DNA from: Viscum album
Lineage: Eukaryota > Streptophyta > Magnoliopsida > Santalales > Viscaceae
Direction of reading: 5' to 3'
Assembly (NCBI GenBank): GCA_963277665.1
Contig: OY728143.1
Span: forward strand, 231,065,591 to 231,129,590
DNA length: 64,000 nucleotides
The position numbers were made by a program, and so were the translations under genes. A model generated the notes under the pieces. It was not told where the DNA came from and searched no databases. It saw only the letters and a program-made list of their open reading frames with translations. Within the stretch, counting starts at the first letter, position 1; each line of letters starts with the position of its first letter. This document shows positions 49,098-62,879 of the stretch, in pieces.

Positions 49098-50560
49098 TGT
49101 AATACACAAAAAATTCTAAAAAAATAACATTTTATTTGATGTCATGAATGACACACAACACAAAGAAAAGAAATGAATAAAACAGCATGATAATTTATGA
49201 TGTATTTTCTATTTTAAAAAAATCAATCAATTATACAGATTTCAATGAATGAAATACTATGTTATCTTGTGTTTCATGCAACAATGTGTTTTTTATATCT
49301 TGTGTTATGTGCAAGATTTAATTTTACCGAATAATATTAACGTTATTATTTAAAATGACAATCATATCTAAGATTTTAAGTTGGAATTTATAAAAAGTAA
49401 TTAAAAACTTATGAAAATATATGATTTAAATCATTAGTTACCAATTAATTAGAAATTACTATAAAAACCAATTTAATATAAATGCAATGTTTTTATAAAT
49501 AAATATTTTAATGTGCCAAAGAAACTTTTTCTTAATAAATTAAAATAAGTAATCATAGTGAATGATATTAATTAAATTTATATACTATATGTCCAAAAAA
49601 ATATTTCTAGTTTATCATATTAATTTTATAGTCATAAGATAAGAAAAAAAATCTAATTTTATGCATAAAATGGTATTTCTCATAAGGTAATTTTACCACC
49701 TTTTAATGGCGTACTAGTTTAAAAATAAAATATTAAAAATTTGATAATTATTATTTGGAAAAATAAAATTCATTTTTTAATTCAGAATGATAAAATTTAA
49801 TTAAGTTAAATTTTTGGTATTTCTCTACGATGTATCATTTTTTGATGAATAGTGAAGATACTTAAATTTAATTGAAAACCATACATTCTTCGAAATAATT
49901 TATAGTGTTAAATTATATTTTTTATTGTTTTTTAAGTCACAATAGATAAATTATGCATATAATAATTAAATTTAAGTCATTGAAATTATTTTTTATATTG
50001 AATGTAGATATAAAATCTTAGATAACTTTTGAACATTTTCTCATAAAAATGGTTTTCTCATCATGTTTGCAAGATTAATTTTAAATTTAATTCTTCCATT
50101 TATATGAATTAAATTAGTAAAAATATATTCAATATTTCTAAATAGAATAATTTATATTATATAATAATTTTACATAATGGTTATTGCACGTTATAAGAGC
50201 TTCTATAAAAATTAATTTCTAATACACAATAGATTTTTATATTATAAATTGGATATAATATTTAAAATCAATGGGTAGAAATTTACAAATAATTATATAT
50301 TTAATTTATTATTAATGGGTAAATTTCGTAGGATATAAAACTAGCAACCTTAATAGAAAACCAAAATGGAAAAATAAGAAAACATAGAGGTTAGGAAAAT
50401 ACATTATAAAAATGAATTTATTTTTATATAGTGGAGTAATTTATCAACCACATCAACCATAAAATACGTTATTATTCAATTTTGGATCCACATGAGGTAT
50501 GGAAGACCTCCAAATAATGAATACCTTTGAGTATTTATAAGAATTCCACTCATCCTCAAC

Positions 50561-50568
50561 TATAAAAG
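50561..50568 (+). promoter_or_regulatory. TATA box of S
   Basis: TATAAAAG in CCTCAACTATAAAAGGGC; a pyrimidine-rich block follows, as in D. Confidence 0.7.
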
Positions 50569-52355
50569 GGCACTCACTCTCCCCCATTATTTACAGCTCT
50601 CAAGCCACATGAATCATCCATCCCCAACCCAAATCACCACCCAACATCCCTATCCTAATAATATAATCCTTATTTTGGGAATAAATCAATCCTTTTATGT
50701 TCATACTGCAATCCTAAGAAAGATACCTGAAGAGGTAGAGCTTAAATAACGCTCAACCAAATGGAAACATAATGTAACGGAATTCTTAACTCAATTTACA
50801 CTCTTTAGGATAAAATTATTATTCATTTGTTATGTCAGCTAAGGTTATATATCTAATAAATATTGATTATATTTTGTTCTATTTCCACTTGTTTTTTGTG
50901 GATTTATAATGGATATACATAATCGATTAATTTATTAATTTAACTTCAATATTGTGATCATTTTAAGGGATTATTTCACAATCTCATTATGATCAATACT
51001 ATTTATTATATAACACAAGTTTCAGTAAATCAACTAAATATTTCATAATAAAACCTTATAATTTATAATTCTTTATTTATTAATTAAATCCTTCATGTAA
51101 TAGTATCATTTTTCCACTGTTTTGTTTTTAATGTTTTATAGAATTTTTTTTCAAGAAAACCCATCTTCATTTATCTCTTCAGTCAAAAATTTGTTTTCCT
51201 TCAAAAACATTTTTTATAAAAAGGTTTACAAAAATGTTTAAACCTTTTAGAAATTATTTTTTAAATTAATTTTCACCATTTTTACTCTTTAAAAAAATCA
51301 AAAGAATCTCGATAAAAATTTCAAAACAATTCTCATTTGGATTTTACCAAAAAAGTTAAAGGAATATATGTTTTGACATGTAAAACATGAAAGAAATTTA
51401 TAGAAATAAAGACCACTATAATTTTATCAATACTCTTTTATAATTTTTTATGTTTGTTTTTAAAAAAAATATATTTTCACAAGGTTTTTGTGAATTTCTT
51501 TTTGGAAATTGAATTTCATGGAAAATGATTTAAAAAATGTTTTTAAAAATGAAAATGATATTTTCCTAAGAATTATTTTTGAAATATTTTATGTTATTTA
51601 TATTCATAAAAGTCAATAAACCTATATTATCACTTGAATGGGAATATATTATTATTTTTAATTAATCTTTCTCTTGATTGATTGTGATCACATAGACTAA
51701 AGAAGGTATTTACATTCACTTCTTTGATTAATTTTTTTTTTCATTAACCTTACATTGAATTATTCACTTTCGTATGGAAATTATATTTCCCCTAAATTTC
51801 AGTATTTTTTATCTTGTATAAATTTTATTCTTTAATCATACAATATATTTCAATATGGTATTTAATTTGAAAATTATTAATTAACAGGGGAAATATTGAT
51901 AAATTTGTATTCTTTACTCAATATGAATATTAGATAAGGCACACTGTTTATGATTTAAATAGATTATTTGATATATCAAGAATTATTTGGATAGGTATGA
52001 AATGGTTTGGAACTATTTAAATTAAGACCCTTGATTCCTCATAATTCTCTTGAGAAGAAATCAGATGGAGAAAAACCCTTCATGTTTGTAAACTAGAAAT
52101 TTAAACTATCTAGAGGATAGATCCTGATAATAGTGTCTTGTGAAATGTCCTAACACAAATAAGATTGGTTTTAAACAAAATTATTTAATCTGTATTGAGG
52201 ATAGATCATGATGGTAAAGGAATCATGTCCCTAAGAAACTTAAATTCCAATAATTTATAATTTCTTTTATTCAGATTAATTTTTCATTTCCATGATATTT
52301 TCACTATATTAAAATATAATGATACATTTTATTCTCATCTTGTTGATTTAAATGG

Positions 52356-52468
52356 AATGTGTGTTCAGTTATTTACCTTCCATATTGATTATTCTGTATC
52401 CTTAAATGATATTCATGTTATTGTAAATTCAATGTGTGTTTAGTTATTTACCTTTCCATATTTATTAT
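52356..52468 (+). repeat. Direct repeat, 75-base period, in S
   Basis: AATGTGTGTTCAGTTATTTA (from 52356) and AATGTGTGTTTAGTTATTTA (from 52431) begin two units that match over about 38 bases with few differences. Confidence 0.8.
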
Positions 52469-52789
52469 AGTTATTGTTTCATGATAGATTATATTGCACA
52501 TAAATATTATTAAGAATATGAGCTCACCCTTATTTTTTTCCCTTATCATGAATACCTGAAGTTTACCATGACTCGTATGCATGGTTATTCTAGATCGAAT
52601 AAAGTTATTTTGAACAACTAAGGTTGCAATTTGTTTATTTAAATGTAATTAAATACTCCTGAATATATCTAGTTTACCAAGATTATTAAACTATTTAGTC
52701 CATCGGGATGATTTTACTTGTCTATTATGACAATATAATGGTACAACACACCAGATCTATGCTTACTAGGGTTTATTTTCTACATTTTG

Positions 52790-53868
52790 AAACCCCATTT
52801 CCAAATCAAAAACCACTATAAAATATTTTAATCAAACCCTTGGTGTTTCGAACCCTGTTTTTAATGAAAATCCCCATAAAAATCTATATATTCACATGAA
52901 ATCACTTGAAACCTAAAATAACTTCCTTATAGTGAATAACCCAAAGTAATTATATAATAATGATAGTAAATTAATAGAATTAACCCATTATATAGATACA
53001 AGTACCTCAAAATGGACGTAGAAAAAATAATCTTTCAAAACAAAAATAGGGGAAGAGTATATAGATTTATCACAATACTTGATCAATAAGAAACAAGTTC
53101 AATCATCCATAAGACCCATTAGATCCACATAATTTACCAGTTTGGTTCCAAAATTATGATAGGAGGATAGATCTAGTGTTTATCTACAAATAATAGGGTA
53201 AACTAGATAAAAAAGCAACATACCACAATGTGATCCATCGAAAATTAAGGAAATACGACTAGAATCCAAGGGGAGAGACCCCCAAATCACTAGGGAAGTA
53301 TTAGAAAAATACAATGTATGATTGGGGGTGATTATACATTAAACTGACCGATGGAAAAATGGTAAAATACCACTTCTTAATAATTTTTAAGGGGATCATA
53401 TGGTTTTATATAGTAGGACACATGGTTAAATTAACAGTGCATCTTAATCATTAACCTATACTATCCATTATGTTTGAGGGTGCATAGTTTTCAGTAGAGT
53501 GTTATATGGTTTCGGGAATACCAATCTCAAACCATATGAAACCCATAGAAAACCACCAATCATCCTTTATAGTTTACAGGGTATGTCGTTCCATTTGATT
53601 AACCACGCTCAGACCTTGAAAACCACTATTCGAATCTCGCCAAGGAAAACTACATGGTTACTACACTATTAAACTAGTTGTACCACTTAATTGTGTACCA
53701 TGACTATTTTTACCAAGTTTATTTTTAATCTGTAATACCCAAAACATCCAATAAGTCAAAAGAAAACTATCGTGGCACAACTAAAGAGTACCTGCGAAAA
53801 TAATGATGTCACATAATGAAATAAAAAAACTGAAAACATTTATCACCATGGTAAAAGGGTAAATTGTA
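52790..53868 (-). repeat. X 5' LTR, outer part
   Basis: Colinear with 42245-43271: CCCCATTTCCAAAT, GATCTAGTGTTTATCTAC, CACATGGTTAAATTAAC. The outer end near 53868 is set by AGGGTAAATTGTA, aligned with GGGAGTTACA at 43261-43270; uncertain by several bases. Confidence 0.8.
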
Positions 53869-56389
53869 TTATCCTAGTATAAAACAAGGAGAAAAGGTAA
53901 CCCTTTTTTATATTAATTCTTATTATATGAAATTATTTGGACACATATAGGCTTAAGATAAACATTTAACATTTTATGGGACTATTTTCCATGAAAATGT
54001 GTTAATAATATTTTAATCCTTTAAAATATTAATGGGTTTTCCCTTCCTCCCACTTATAAAAGAACACATTCTCTCCTCTATTCACTACACCTTCTTATAA
54101 AACCTAACTCAACCAGACCCTTTCTAATTATATTATGATCCTACCTATCCCTGAATTAATGTTTCTTGTATTCTTAAAATGCCACTCCAATGGTCCTTAA
54201 TAATTTATCTAAAAGAAGTCATCCTAATAACATGTGATTGTCTTTCTCGATCTCTTTCAATTAATTTTTTTTTATTTTGTCACCAAACATTTTTTTATAT
54301 TTTAAAATAGAACAATTTTAAGGATAATTGAGAACCGAAAAAATAATACACTAAGTCCTTGGATGGTTATCATGATGGATTAAATTAATACATATGATAT
54401 TTATGATATATTTATTGATTTCTAGTCATAAAATATTATTTATACATCTTTATTTATTTTAATTAAAAACTTTATCAATGTTAATATGTACTTACAAACT
54501 ACTGTATCCATGAATGGTGTAATTCATTTTTCTATCTATATATTTTATTGATAACTAAATATTGATATATAAGGAATATATGTGATAATTATTTCATAAA
54601 TACAATTCGATATATTATACAAGGATGAAAAAAGTATATTAATTGAACTGATGAGCCAATAATTTTTTTAAAAACAAAATAAATAACAAAATAAAATATA
54701 GATTTTAATCAAGAAATAATAAGAAATGGTTGTTGAAATTTTATAGGTGGATAATATGTGATATCATAAATAATTATATGTTTATATTATAAATTTTTAA
54801 TAATTTCAAATTCATTATATAAGAGGATATAGAATTTATTAGGAAATTTGAACTTGAGATAAGGGTTTTAACTTATAATCTCATTTTTACCAAGATATTT
54901 TTGATCAAATGTGAAATGTTAAAATTATATTATCTAATTCCCTAAAATTTTATTTACATTATTATACTATATTTATTTAACAATATTACATTTTTTCATG
55001 CCATGTTTCGCTCTCTATGTACTTAAGAGTCTGAAAGAATTATTTTTACGAAAACTAAAATTGTTCTATTTTTTCTTCAAGAATGTTGTTGTTTTATGTT
55101 TTCTTGAAATCATTTTTATGAATTTTTTTACTATTTTTCATATTAATTTTTAAACTAATTTTTACCCATTTTTTATTTATAAAAAACACTAAAATGAAAT
55201 TTCATGTCATTCCAGAATGATTTACTTTTTTTTAATACAAAAAATGTGAGGGGAATCATTGTTGTAATGTACATGTCATGGATAAAATTTCCCACCATCA
55301 TGACCACTCAATGATTTTTAGTTTCATTTTCATGTTTCCATGGTTCGATTAAATGAATACAAAACCTTAATATTTTATGATTTTTTTAAATTTAAACAAG
55401 AAATTTCAAAATGAAACGGGTGTTTTCCTCAAGAAATATTACCTTAATCATTTAATGGTGTTTTTCCATTATTATATAATCCACTTATGATTATTAATTT
55501 TTTATTGGAAATAATCCCATGATACCATCTTTATTTTTGATTCATAATTTTTTTGATTATGATGATGAGTAGTTAATGAAACTTGTTTCTTATCCCATTT
55601 AGTTATAAAATGTTGATATTAATAATGTTTAATGATCTTATTGAACATATATATATATATGGTTTTCATTATGTGGTGGGTGGTCCATGAATTATTTATA
55701 ATTCCAATTAACTGTACAAATATATATATCTCATGTGATAATAAGGACTGGAATGTTGAGTGATCCTTGTTTATTAATAGACTTTTTCCCCAATGGTAGT
55801 CTTGGGAGAGAACCTTGACTAATTAATAGATGAAATAGGGATTTAAACCAATGCATAATGATAGACCGGTGGTGATACTTAAGTAATTAAATTATTTTCT
55901 ATACTTATCTATTTTTTATAAAAAAAATTATTCTTATGGTATGTTTTCATGGATCAATATTCATTATTGATGATTTCAAAATCTAGGGTCTTATGTCTTT
56001 TGATTAACTAAATATTATACCATGATTTATGATTAAAAATCATTAACTGATTAGATATTATTATTATAGGTTGTGATCATATTTTCATACTATTAAGAAT
56101 ATCTAAGGTTTCTATATGATCATCAATTTATATATAATATGATTACCCTTACTATGATTCTGTGATCCCCTTTTATTATGTTTCTTTTTTCCTTCATATA
56201 CGAATACAAGTTTTAATTAAAATATTTCTAAGGAGGATTCATGTTTTGAATAACATAGTGGGTGATAATTTAAATCTTTTAGGAAAAAGTTATTTATATA
56301 TCCATATTTCCAAAGTTATAAATCCTTTATAGTTATATTTTGAATCAAAATGTTGTGTATCAAACAATCATTAGATATGATGTACTATT
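53869..56389 (+). repeat. N 3' LTR, piece 3
   Basis: Matches the N 5' LTR from about 9830: TATA box at 54055, CCACTCCAATGGTCCTTAATA (54183 onward) against 10190-10215, one module remnant (54495-54530), and the ATGTGGTGGGTGG block (about 55668). The last 20-30 bases of the LTR are missing because R is inserted at 56390. Confidence 0.7.
54055..54062 (+). promoter_or_regulatory. TATA box of N 3' LTR
   Basis: TATAAAAG after CCTTCCTCCCACT; aligned with 10069-10075. Confidence 0.7.
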
Positions 56390-58014
56390 TGTAGTGACCC
56401 GGCCCAAAAAATCACAGATCTGGAGTATTCTATCAATTACATTAGCATGATTATAATTAATCAAATCCCAAAGGACTAAGAGTTTCGATGTCTTGGTAAA
56501 AAAGATACATACATGAGTCTTGAATTATGAATTAATACACTAATTACAACATAATTGTTTTCTAACTAACTACAAGGATAACATTATTCCATTTAGTATA
56601 TCCCTTAATATATTTCATAATACGCTTCTTGAATTCCTGGGGAAAGGAAGAAAAATAAGGGTGAGATCAAATTCTCAGTAACAGTAAAGTATAGTGGAAT
56701 CAATGATGACTCAATGAGAATAATAATTATGGCATAGAAAAAAACTAAACCCATATACCATGTAATAAAAAAACTAATAATGAAGTGCATAAACGATATG
56801 GAATGTTAATAAGTCATTTAAAATAAAAAGATAAGGAAAAATAAATATTCAATTTTAATAAACTGAAACTCATGCCATTTAAATAATTAAATGAAAATGA
56901 AATGTATCCACAGATATGTGGATATAAGATCTCATATATGAATAATAAATGAATCTTAATGAGGGAAATTCATAGTTATTTGATTCCATGTATCCAAGGT
57001 ACATGGAACCATTACTGTCAAGAACTATCATCAAGACTTTATATTTTACTCTAATTTTCACAACTAATTCATCCCATGAGACTACTGATGCATCAAGGGG
57101 ATCTCATTAACTGGTCCCCAATCCATATATTTTGTCTTAAAAGGTAACCATACCATGTATTACATGTCCAAATAATTACTCATATACTTAATAAAAAATG
57201 TGCCTTATCAAAATGTATCTATATTAAAAAGAAGAAATGGATTTATCAATAAGACCCCAATTAATCAAATAATTGTCAAAGTAAATATCATATGTAAAAT
57301 GATATATGGTTTAAGAAATAATAATATCCATTGTGTGATAACGTGGATATTAAATGTAATTTCCAATGAAAATTATTACAATATGGTTATTGTTTGAAGA
57401 TACTGCTAATAATCACAAAAGAAAGTGAGATTTCAAAGATAATCATTAAGAACATTTTTTGAGGAAAATAGTCTTTAAACATCCCAAAGTGTCCCATACC
57501 ACATGAAATATTTAAACCATAATCTTCATGAAGTAAAATTTCTTATTCCATGAATAACAAGGATTCGTGATATAATTTAAAAAAGGGGCAGCAGATACAC
57601 CACACAAAAGTATTAAGTGTTTTATATGGTGTATGCCTCACAGAAAGATATGTAAGGCAATAATACCTTCCATTGTAATTCATTTTTGGTGAACATCCTT
57701 TAACATTCTGTATAATAAAATTATATTAACTATATATTTGATTGAGAACCATTTTCATGTTTACCATTACTTTTATTTAACTTATCCCCATGTTATATAC
57801 AACTACTTATTCAATTACATTTATGTCGGACGTTTTGACCAAATTCAGTTTATTTGTCATAAACAACATTGGTAGGCCAACTATGGTAAAAGGGGTCATT
57901 ATATAACATCTCAATAATAATAATAATGTCATAATTATTTTTTCTATACATAAATTTTAATTTCAAATCCAATAATTAGATATGGTTATAAGAACTTAAT
58001 CAACATTACAATAA

Positions 58015-58650
58015 TGGAGACGGTAGGTCGTACGTACGCATGAGTTACGTTCTCATTTTTCAATGATCATTATGTAAACAAGGTAAAAAGAATAATATAT
58101 TTTTAGAAAATTAATTATATCATAAATACCCTATTATTTAATCATATGTAATTATATATATAATCTTTTGTTGTAAGAGGATTCACATCATATCAAGGAG
58201 GCATTAGTCCACACGTCGACGAACAACATTATCACATTTTAAGTGTGTGTGGAAAAATAATAATGAAAATGATATATATATTTATATATATATATTTAAA
58301 TAAATGTAGTTTTATCATGAATATAAAATATATGTTTTTTATTTTACATATTTTTAATTAAAATCATCCTTTATATGTTCCATGTATAGTGTGAACGAGT
58401 CATGTCTCTTTGAGGAGGCAGTAGTTTGCACTTCCACAAACGATGTTATCATCATTATACAAACCTAAAGTATATGGTTATGGGTAATAAAATAATTATA
58501 TAAGAATAAATATATAATAAATATCATATATAACATATATAAACATATTTTTCATCATAATGTCCACCATGATAAGTGGTAAGGGAAATATTACCAATCA
58601 TCATTTCATGAGGTAATAGTTTGCCGTACACAAGAACAATATGTTCTTTA
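58015..58650 (-). repeat. Four LTR modules in R
   Basis: Modules near 58028, 58210, 58430 and 58630. The first has the best core, GGTCGTACGTACGCATGAG, with the perfect palindrome CGTACGTACG at 58029-58038. The others read CCACACGTCGACGAACAAC, GCACTTCCACAAACGATG and GCCGTACACAAGAACAATA, each after a GGAGGC(A)GTAGT-like element. Confidence 0.82.
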
Positions 58651-58979
58651 CCCATTAGTTGGAAGTCTGAATAAGTGTAGGTTTAACCCTTATAATAAAA
58701 ATATACTATTATGTTGATTATAATGGTGTTTTTATGCAATAAAATAATTATAATAATTTATATATTGGACAATGGAAATAAAACTAAATAGCTTAAGGAA
58801 AGATGTTACCTCTTAATCCGGTAACTTCTTATGGTTTGTACAAAAAGGCTTCTGTGGATGGATTTATTCCTAAGGGGAGTCTTATAGTATTAGTTTATGG
58901 GTGTTAGGAATATATTTTTATATATCTTGGTCAATTCAAAGTGGTTTCATAGGAGTGAAGATGTGGGAGGAGATGAGGG

Positions 58980-58986
58980 TTTTATA
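58980..58986 (-). promoter_or_regulatory. TATA box of R
   Basis: Minus strand TTCCACTATAAAACCCTC, at the same place relative to the modules as in C. Confidence 0.6.
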
Positions 58987-60363
58987 GTGGAAGAGGAGTG
59001 GCACTCTTATAATATTTTCACAAAGGAATTACATACACATTTTTTATATTTAAATTGGTTCAAATAATGAATTTAGTTTGATAAAATGGAGTATAGGTTA
59101 TAAATATGTCCACCTAATAGCTCTTGGAAATTTGTAATGGTCTTTTTGGGCCTTAATGTTATGTTTTTTTCCCTGATTAATCTATAATTTAGTTTAATCG
59201 TTGTAATTAATTTTAATAACATTCACTAATATTATTGGTAAAAAAAAGTTAGTCTAACTATAAATTATAAGTTATTCTTATTATAAATATTTCATAAATT
59301 GATCTAAATTCTAATCATATAAGTGTCAAAATTTTATTTACCTTTAATCTCGGAGGCGGGATGACAATGTGTATTCTTAAATTAAAAAAATTTAAAGGTT
59401 GCTATGTTTTCATATTCAATTTCAAATTGAAATTGATTAAAATGAAAAAAAATTGTATTAATTTATAAAAATATAATATAATTAAACTTTAAAACAAATT
59501 AAAAGTATAACTTTTCCTTATATATAAAATAGATGAAAAAGCAGTTTTGACAAAAATTTCAGTATTTTAAACTATTCATTAAAAATGATATGTATTTTAA
59601 ATGTAATCAAAAAACAACCTAACTAAATTTTTATGTTTATATTTCAAATATGAATGTTATTTTTACATTTTAAATCAATTAAAGTATTAAAATTCATATT
59701 TACAATGGGTTTTCCATTAAATAGTGGTAAAATTGCCTTTATAAAATTAATGGTTTTTTATGTGTTAGGTTTGTTTTTATATTATTCCTATCAAACCTAA
59801 TGGAGAATATCAAAAATATTTTATTGAATATATAACATATATATTTCATTAAAATCATTCACTAGTTTTAATTAATAATGTTTATTAATGCAAACCATTT
59901 TTCTAAACATAAAAATAATAATACCTTTTTTATATCAAATTGGTTCTTATTTTCATTTCTTCTTTAATGGTAACCAATGAATTCATTTTATTTTTATATA
60001 AACCATAAATTTCCATAATTTAGTTAATACTATTCAGAACTGCTGTCATAATAGCTAGGTTATATCATATTATATTAAATAATTATATTTTAATAACATA
60101 TTTTATTTGGTGAATCTTGATCTTGTGTCTAGAAAAAGATTTAAGGATGGTCTCTCTTGCATGTAACATGAAATATCAAGGATGGTCTCTTCTGAATTTT
60201 ATGAAATATAACTTAGTGTGGCATTAAATACACAATATATAATATATTTTATTTATTTAATATTGTAATGTATTGTGTTAATATAATCTCTTTTTACATT
60301 TGGTGTTACGTGTCATAAACACCATTGAATACAATGTTGTACATCAGAATTTGGGGGTGTTAA

Positions 60364-61087
60364 ATTCCCCTCACCATTATTTAATTTAATCCTCACAATT
60401 TAAATTTGATCTTGGTTATATATTTTTTGATATTTTCTACAATTAAGTATCACGTCGTGAAAAGGTTTCGTAAAACATCCTCTTGAAAATATAGAATTGG
60501 AACTACAAAGGTCACATGGACTACCATTTAACTATGACTCTAAGTATAATATCATTATTGGAATGTGAAAATAAGAACATGGAGGGAAATCAAAAATATT
60601 TATAGTGAGTTATTGTGGTCATAAGTCACAAATTTTTTTATGATAAATAGAATGTTGATTGCCTCAAATCCATAAATCTATGATGATTTAAGAGACCATC
60701 AATTCATGAGAAATTATGGTATTAGGAAAACATTTTATTTTGAAGTCATTTTCCAAATGTCTGGTAATTATTTTACTATAAAATAATGTAAGGAAATATT
60801 CTTTCTTTATAGGTTTCAATTTCTTATGAACAGTCATAACTTTTGGTTATTATTCAATAAAATTATAATTTATCCCTTTACTCCCATAAATTAATTAACA
60901 ATAATGGATTTTTTATGCCTAAAGAACTAAATCAAACTTTTAAATGCTCATAAGGCATCTAAAAGAATTATAAGTCTACCTATTTTTCTCTAACTATCTT
61001 CAAAAACCAATATGGTTAATAGATTCATCTCTAATACTCGAAATTGATTTTACTAGTTCATCATCAACATTTATTAGTCATATTATT
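60364..61087 (-). pseudogene. R pol C-terminal remnant and purine tract
   Basis: On the minus strand the last 60 bases before the LTR (AATTGTGAGGATTAAATT, then ATGGTGAGGGGAAT) line up with the T sequence at 17790-17828 (AATTTTGAGGACGC, then GGTGGGGATAATG). Just upstream a VVPILYFQEDVL segment sits at the EATWE..ED position of the chromodomain tail. The remaining 500 bases are too decayed to read. The edge at 61087 is the start of D. Confidence 0.55.
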
Positions 61088-62547
61088 TGTAACATCCTAG
61101 GTAAATAAAGAATATTAAATTCTCATATTTATCAATATTTGCGAATAAAATGTTAATATTACTTTAATGAGAATTTTATGCTCGATGGTGTACCCAATAT
61201 GCAACAATGAGTTTCTTTGAAATCTTACGTTGCACACTAATCATATAATAATATTATTTTAAATAATAGTTTAAGCCTAACCATTTTAATGGCAGGAATG
61301 AACAGAAATAACTATAAAATGATTACATATGTTTGTTAAATATTTTTACATTTATCCAATAAATGTTAGAGGCTTAAAATGCAAATGAATCCAATTTAAG
61401 AATAAATACTCCGATATTTTCAAAAGATTGGTTTACAGCCTTTTGATGGAAAACCTTTTTTAAATCTAACTATTGAAAATTTAATAAGGTCTATCTGTAA
61501 AAATAAACTTATTATTTATAATTTTTACATTGAAATTTAATTTGGATATATTTTTGGTATTTTTCTGACAATGTTCATTTTTAATGAATAGTGGAAAATA
61601 CTGCAGCTTACTTCAAAACTGCTTTTTCATATAATTTAATTATATCAATAGATTATATTTTTAATTGGTTTTAATATTTAATTAGAATATATTTTTAATA
61701 ATTAATCCAATTTTGGTAATTTTAATTTATTTCATTTTGGAATTGGGCATAAACAAGTGCCAAACTTTTCATAGAAATTGTTTCAAAAAAAACCCGCTAT
61801 TTGTTTTGACAATGGAAATTATTTCTAAATTAATTAATGAAATTTCATGTGTTTGGAATTTGGTAAAATTTATTCCATATTTGGAATCAGAATTTCCAAA
61901 TTATTTAATTATGATTCTTTTTTTTTTGGATATTATGAATAGTAACGATGGTAATTATCTTTAATAATCGCGATTAATTAGTAATATGATAGTTAAGGGT
62001 AATAAAATAATATAAAAATAATATAAAATGACCCCAAAATGTGTCATAATGCAATTCTTTGTGTCATGGTCGACCATGGTATGCTTGTTTCCAATTTTGG
62101 GACCCCATGAATTCACTTTTGTGTGATAGTGACATTTTAACTTTTTTTTAAAGAAAGTTAAATATAACAAAAGTATGTATCACCCATGTAAAACAATTTT
62201 AGTTTTGTCTATGTAAACAATATCTTAGACTATAAATATTAATTGGAAATAGAAAAAGATTTCCTACATCATAGTATTTTTTTATAATTTTTAGAGATAA
62301 AATAATTTAATTTATTTATGACACAATGATGATGCATCGATTACCTCAATAATGAATGATTAAAATAAAATGAACAGATAATGTAAAATATTAGACTAAA
62401 ACTTGTCAAAAACATATTGTAAGGGTGTATTTCGGACCCCTATCACCTTATCCTCGAAATATATCATTCCGGTGCCTTTAAAATCCGAAACTCAATTTAA
62501 AATAATGTAACATTTCATGAATTTCCATGACTGCCCCTCCCTCCTCT

Positions 62548-62555
62548 TATAAAAG
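62548..62555 (+). promoter_or_regulatory. TATA box of D
   Basis: TATAAAAG in CTCCCTCCTCTTATAAAAGA; pyrimidine-rich on both sides. The best-kept LTR promoter in the window. Confidence 0.75.
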
Positions 62556-62879
62556 ACCCCCACCTCTACCACCTTACCCACACCTCTCAAGCCCTTGGAT
62601 CATCCATATTCTGATCATATTGTCTTTCCAAATCCCTCTATTACTCCTAGAATCCTCACTTTGGGCATAATTCTTTCCATGGAAGCCTTTGGGCACAAAT
62701 CAAAAAGAGTTACCCAATTTAAATGTAATGTCTTCTCTTGTGTTCTTTTGTTTTATTTTGGTTCTCCAACCCCTTATACTCTTTTTATTCATTCATTTGT
62801 AACAACACCAGTATCTTTAATATTCTTGTATGTTTTTATGTGAAGTATTCTCACTATAATTACCTATGCCTCCATCTAA

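Larger units (their letters stand above)
49098..52784 (+). repeat. Solo LTR S (3.7 kb)
   Basis: Starts TGTAATACACAAAAAATTCT, ends TTTATTTTCTACA, and has 5-base flanking repeats. There is no second LTR or coding DNA, so it is a solo LTR left by recombination. U3 has TGAATAGTGAAGAT (about 49847). The TATA box is at 50561, followed by TCTCAAGCCACATGAATCAT, which matches D at about 62586. The downstream AT-rich part (51170-51560) corresponds to 55050-55260 in N and, inverted, to 29270-29480 in C. Confidence 0.85.
41249..53868 (-). mobile_element. Element X: minus-strand chromovirus with 2.0-2.1-kb LTRs
   Basis: 3' LTR 41249-43271; interior 43272-48091 with chromodomain tail, integrase, RNase H, reverse transcriptase, protease and gag in that order from low to high; 5' LTR 48092-49097 plus 52790-53868. 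When the solo LTR S is removed the 5' LTR is 2085 bases, against 2023 for the 3' LTR, which supports the boundaries. The target duplication is not clear. X is a different family from N and C by LTR sequence. Confidence 0.85.
9047..56389 (+). mobile_element. Element N: plus-strand chromovirus split over 47 kb by later insertions
   Basis: N is recognised by adding up pieces in one orientation: 5' LTR 9047-10415 and 20596-22702, interior 22703-27687, 3' LTR 27688-27829, 40613-41248 and 53869-56389. The three 3' LTR pieces match consecutive parts of the 5' LTR. Bases 27688-27829 match 9047-9184, bases 40613-41248 match roughly 9185-9830 (shared ATAAGTACTCAAT), and 53869 onward matches about 9830 onward, including the TATA region. 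The gaps are elements T, C, X and R. With the insertions removed N would be about 12 kb. Confidence 0.75.
56390..60363 (-). repeat. R 3' LTR (4.0 kb)
   Basis: Low end TGTAGTGACCCGGCCC is the best-kept LTR end of this superfamily. High end on the minus strand TTAACACCCCCAAATTCTG. It contains a GTGAGATCAAATTCTCAGTA block (56662 onward, as at 28080), four modules (58015-58650), a TATA box (58980-58986) and U3. It lacks the 28300-28740 type blocks of C, which explains the shorter length. Confidence 0.8.
56390..61087 (-). mobile_element. Element R: minus-strand chromovirus, 3' LTR and pol tail only
   Basis: LTR 56390-60363 preceded on the minus strand by a purine tract and the pol C-terminus (60364 upward). 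The rest of the element is displaced by D at 61088 and leaves the window. It meets the N LTR tail to tail at 56389/56390. Confidence 0.7.

Noticed and set aside
56605..57397. Three short open frames in R
   Set aside because: They lie in the LTR; homologous positions in C are not open.
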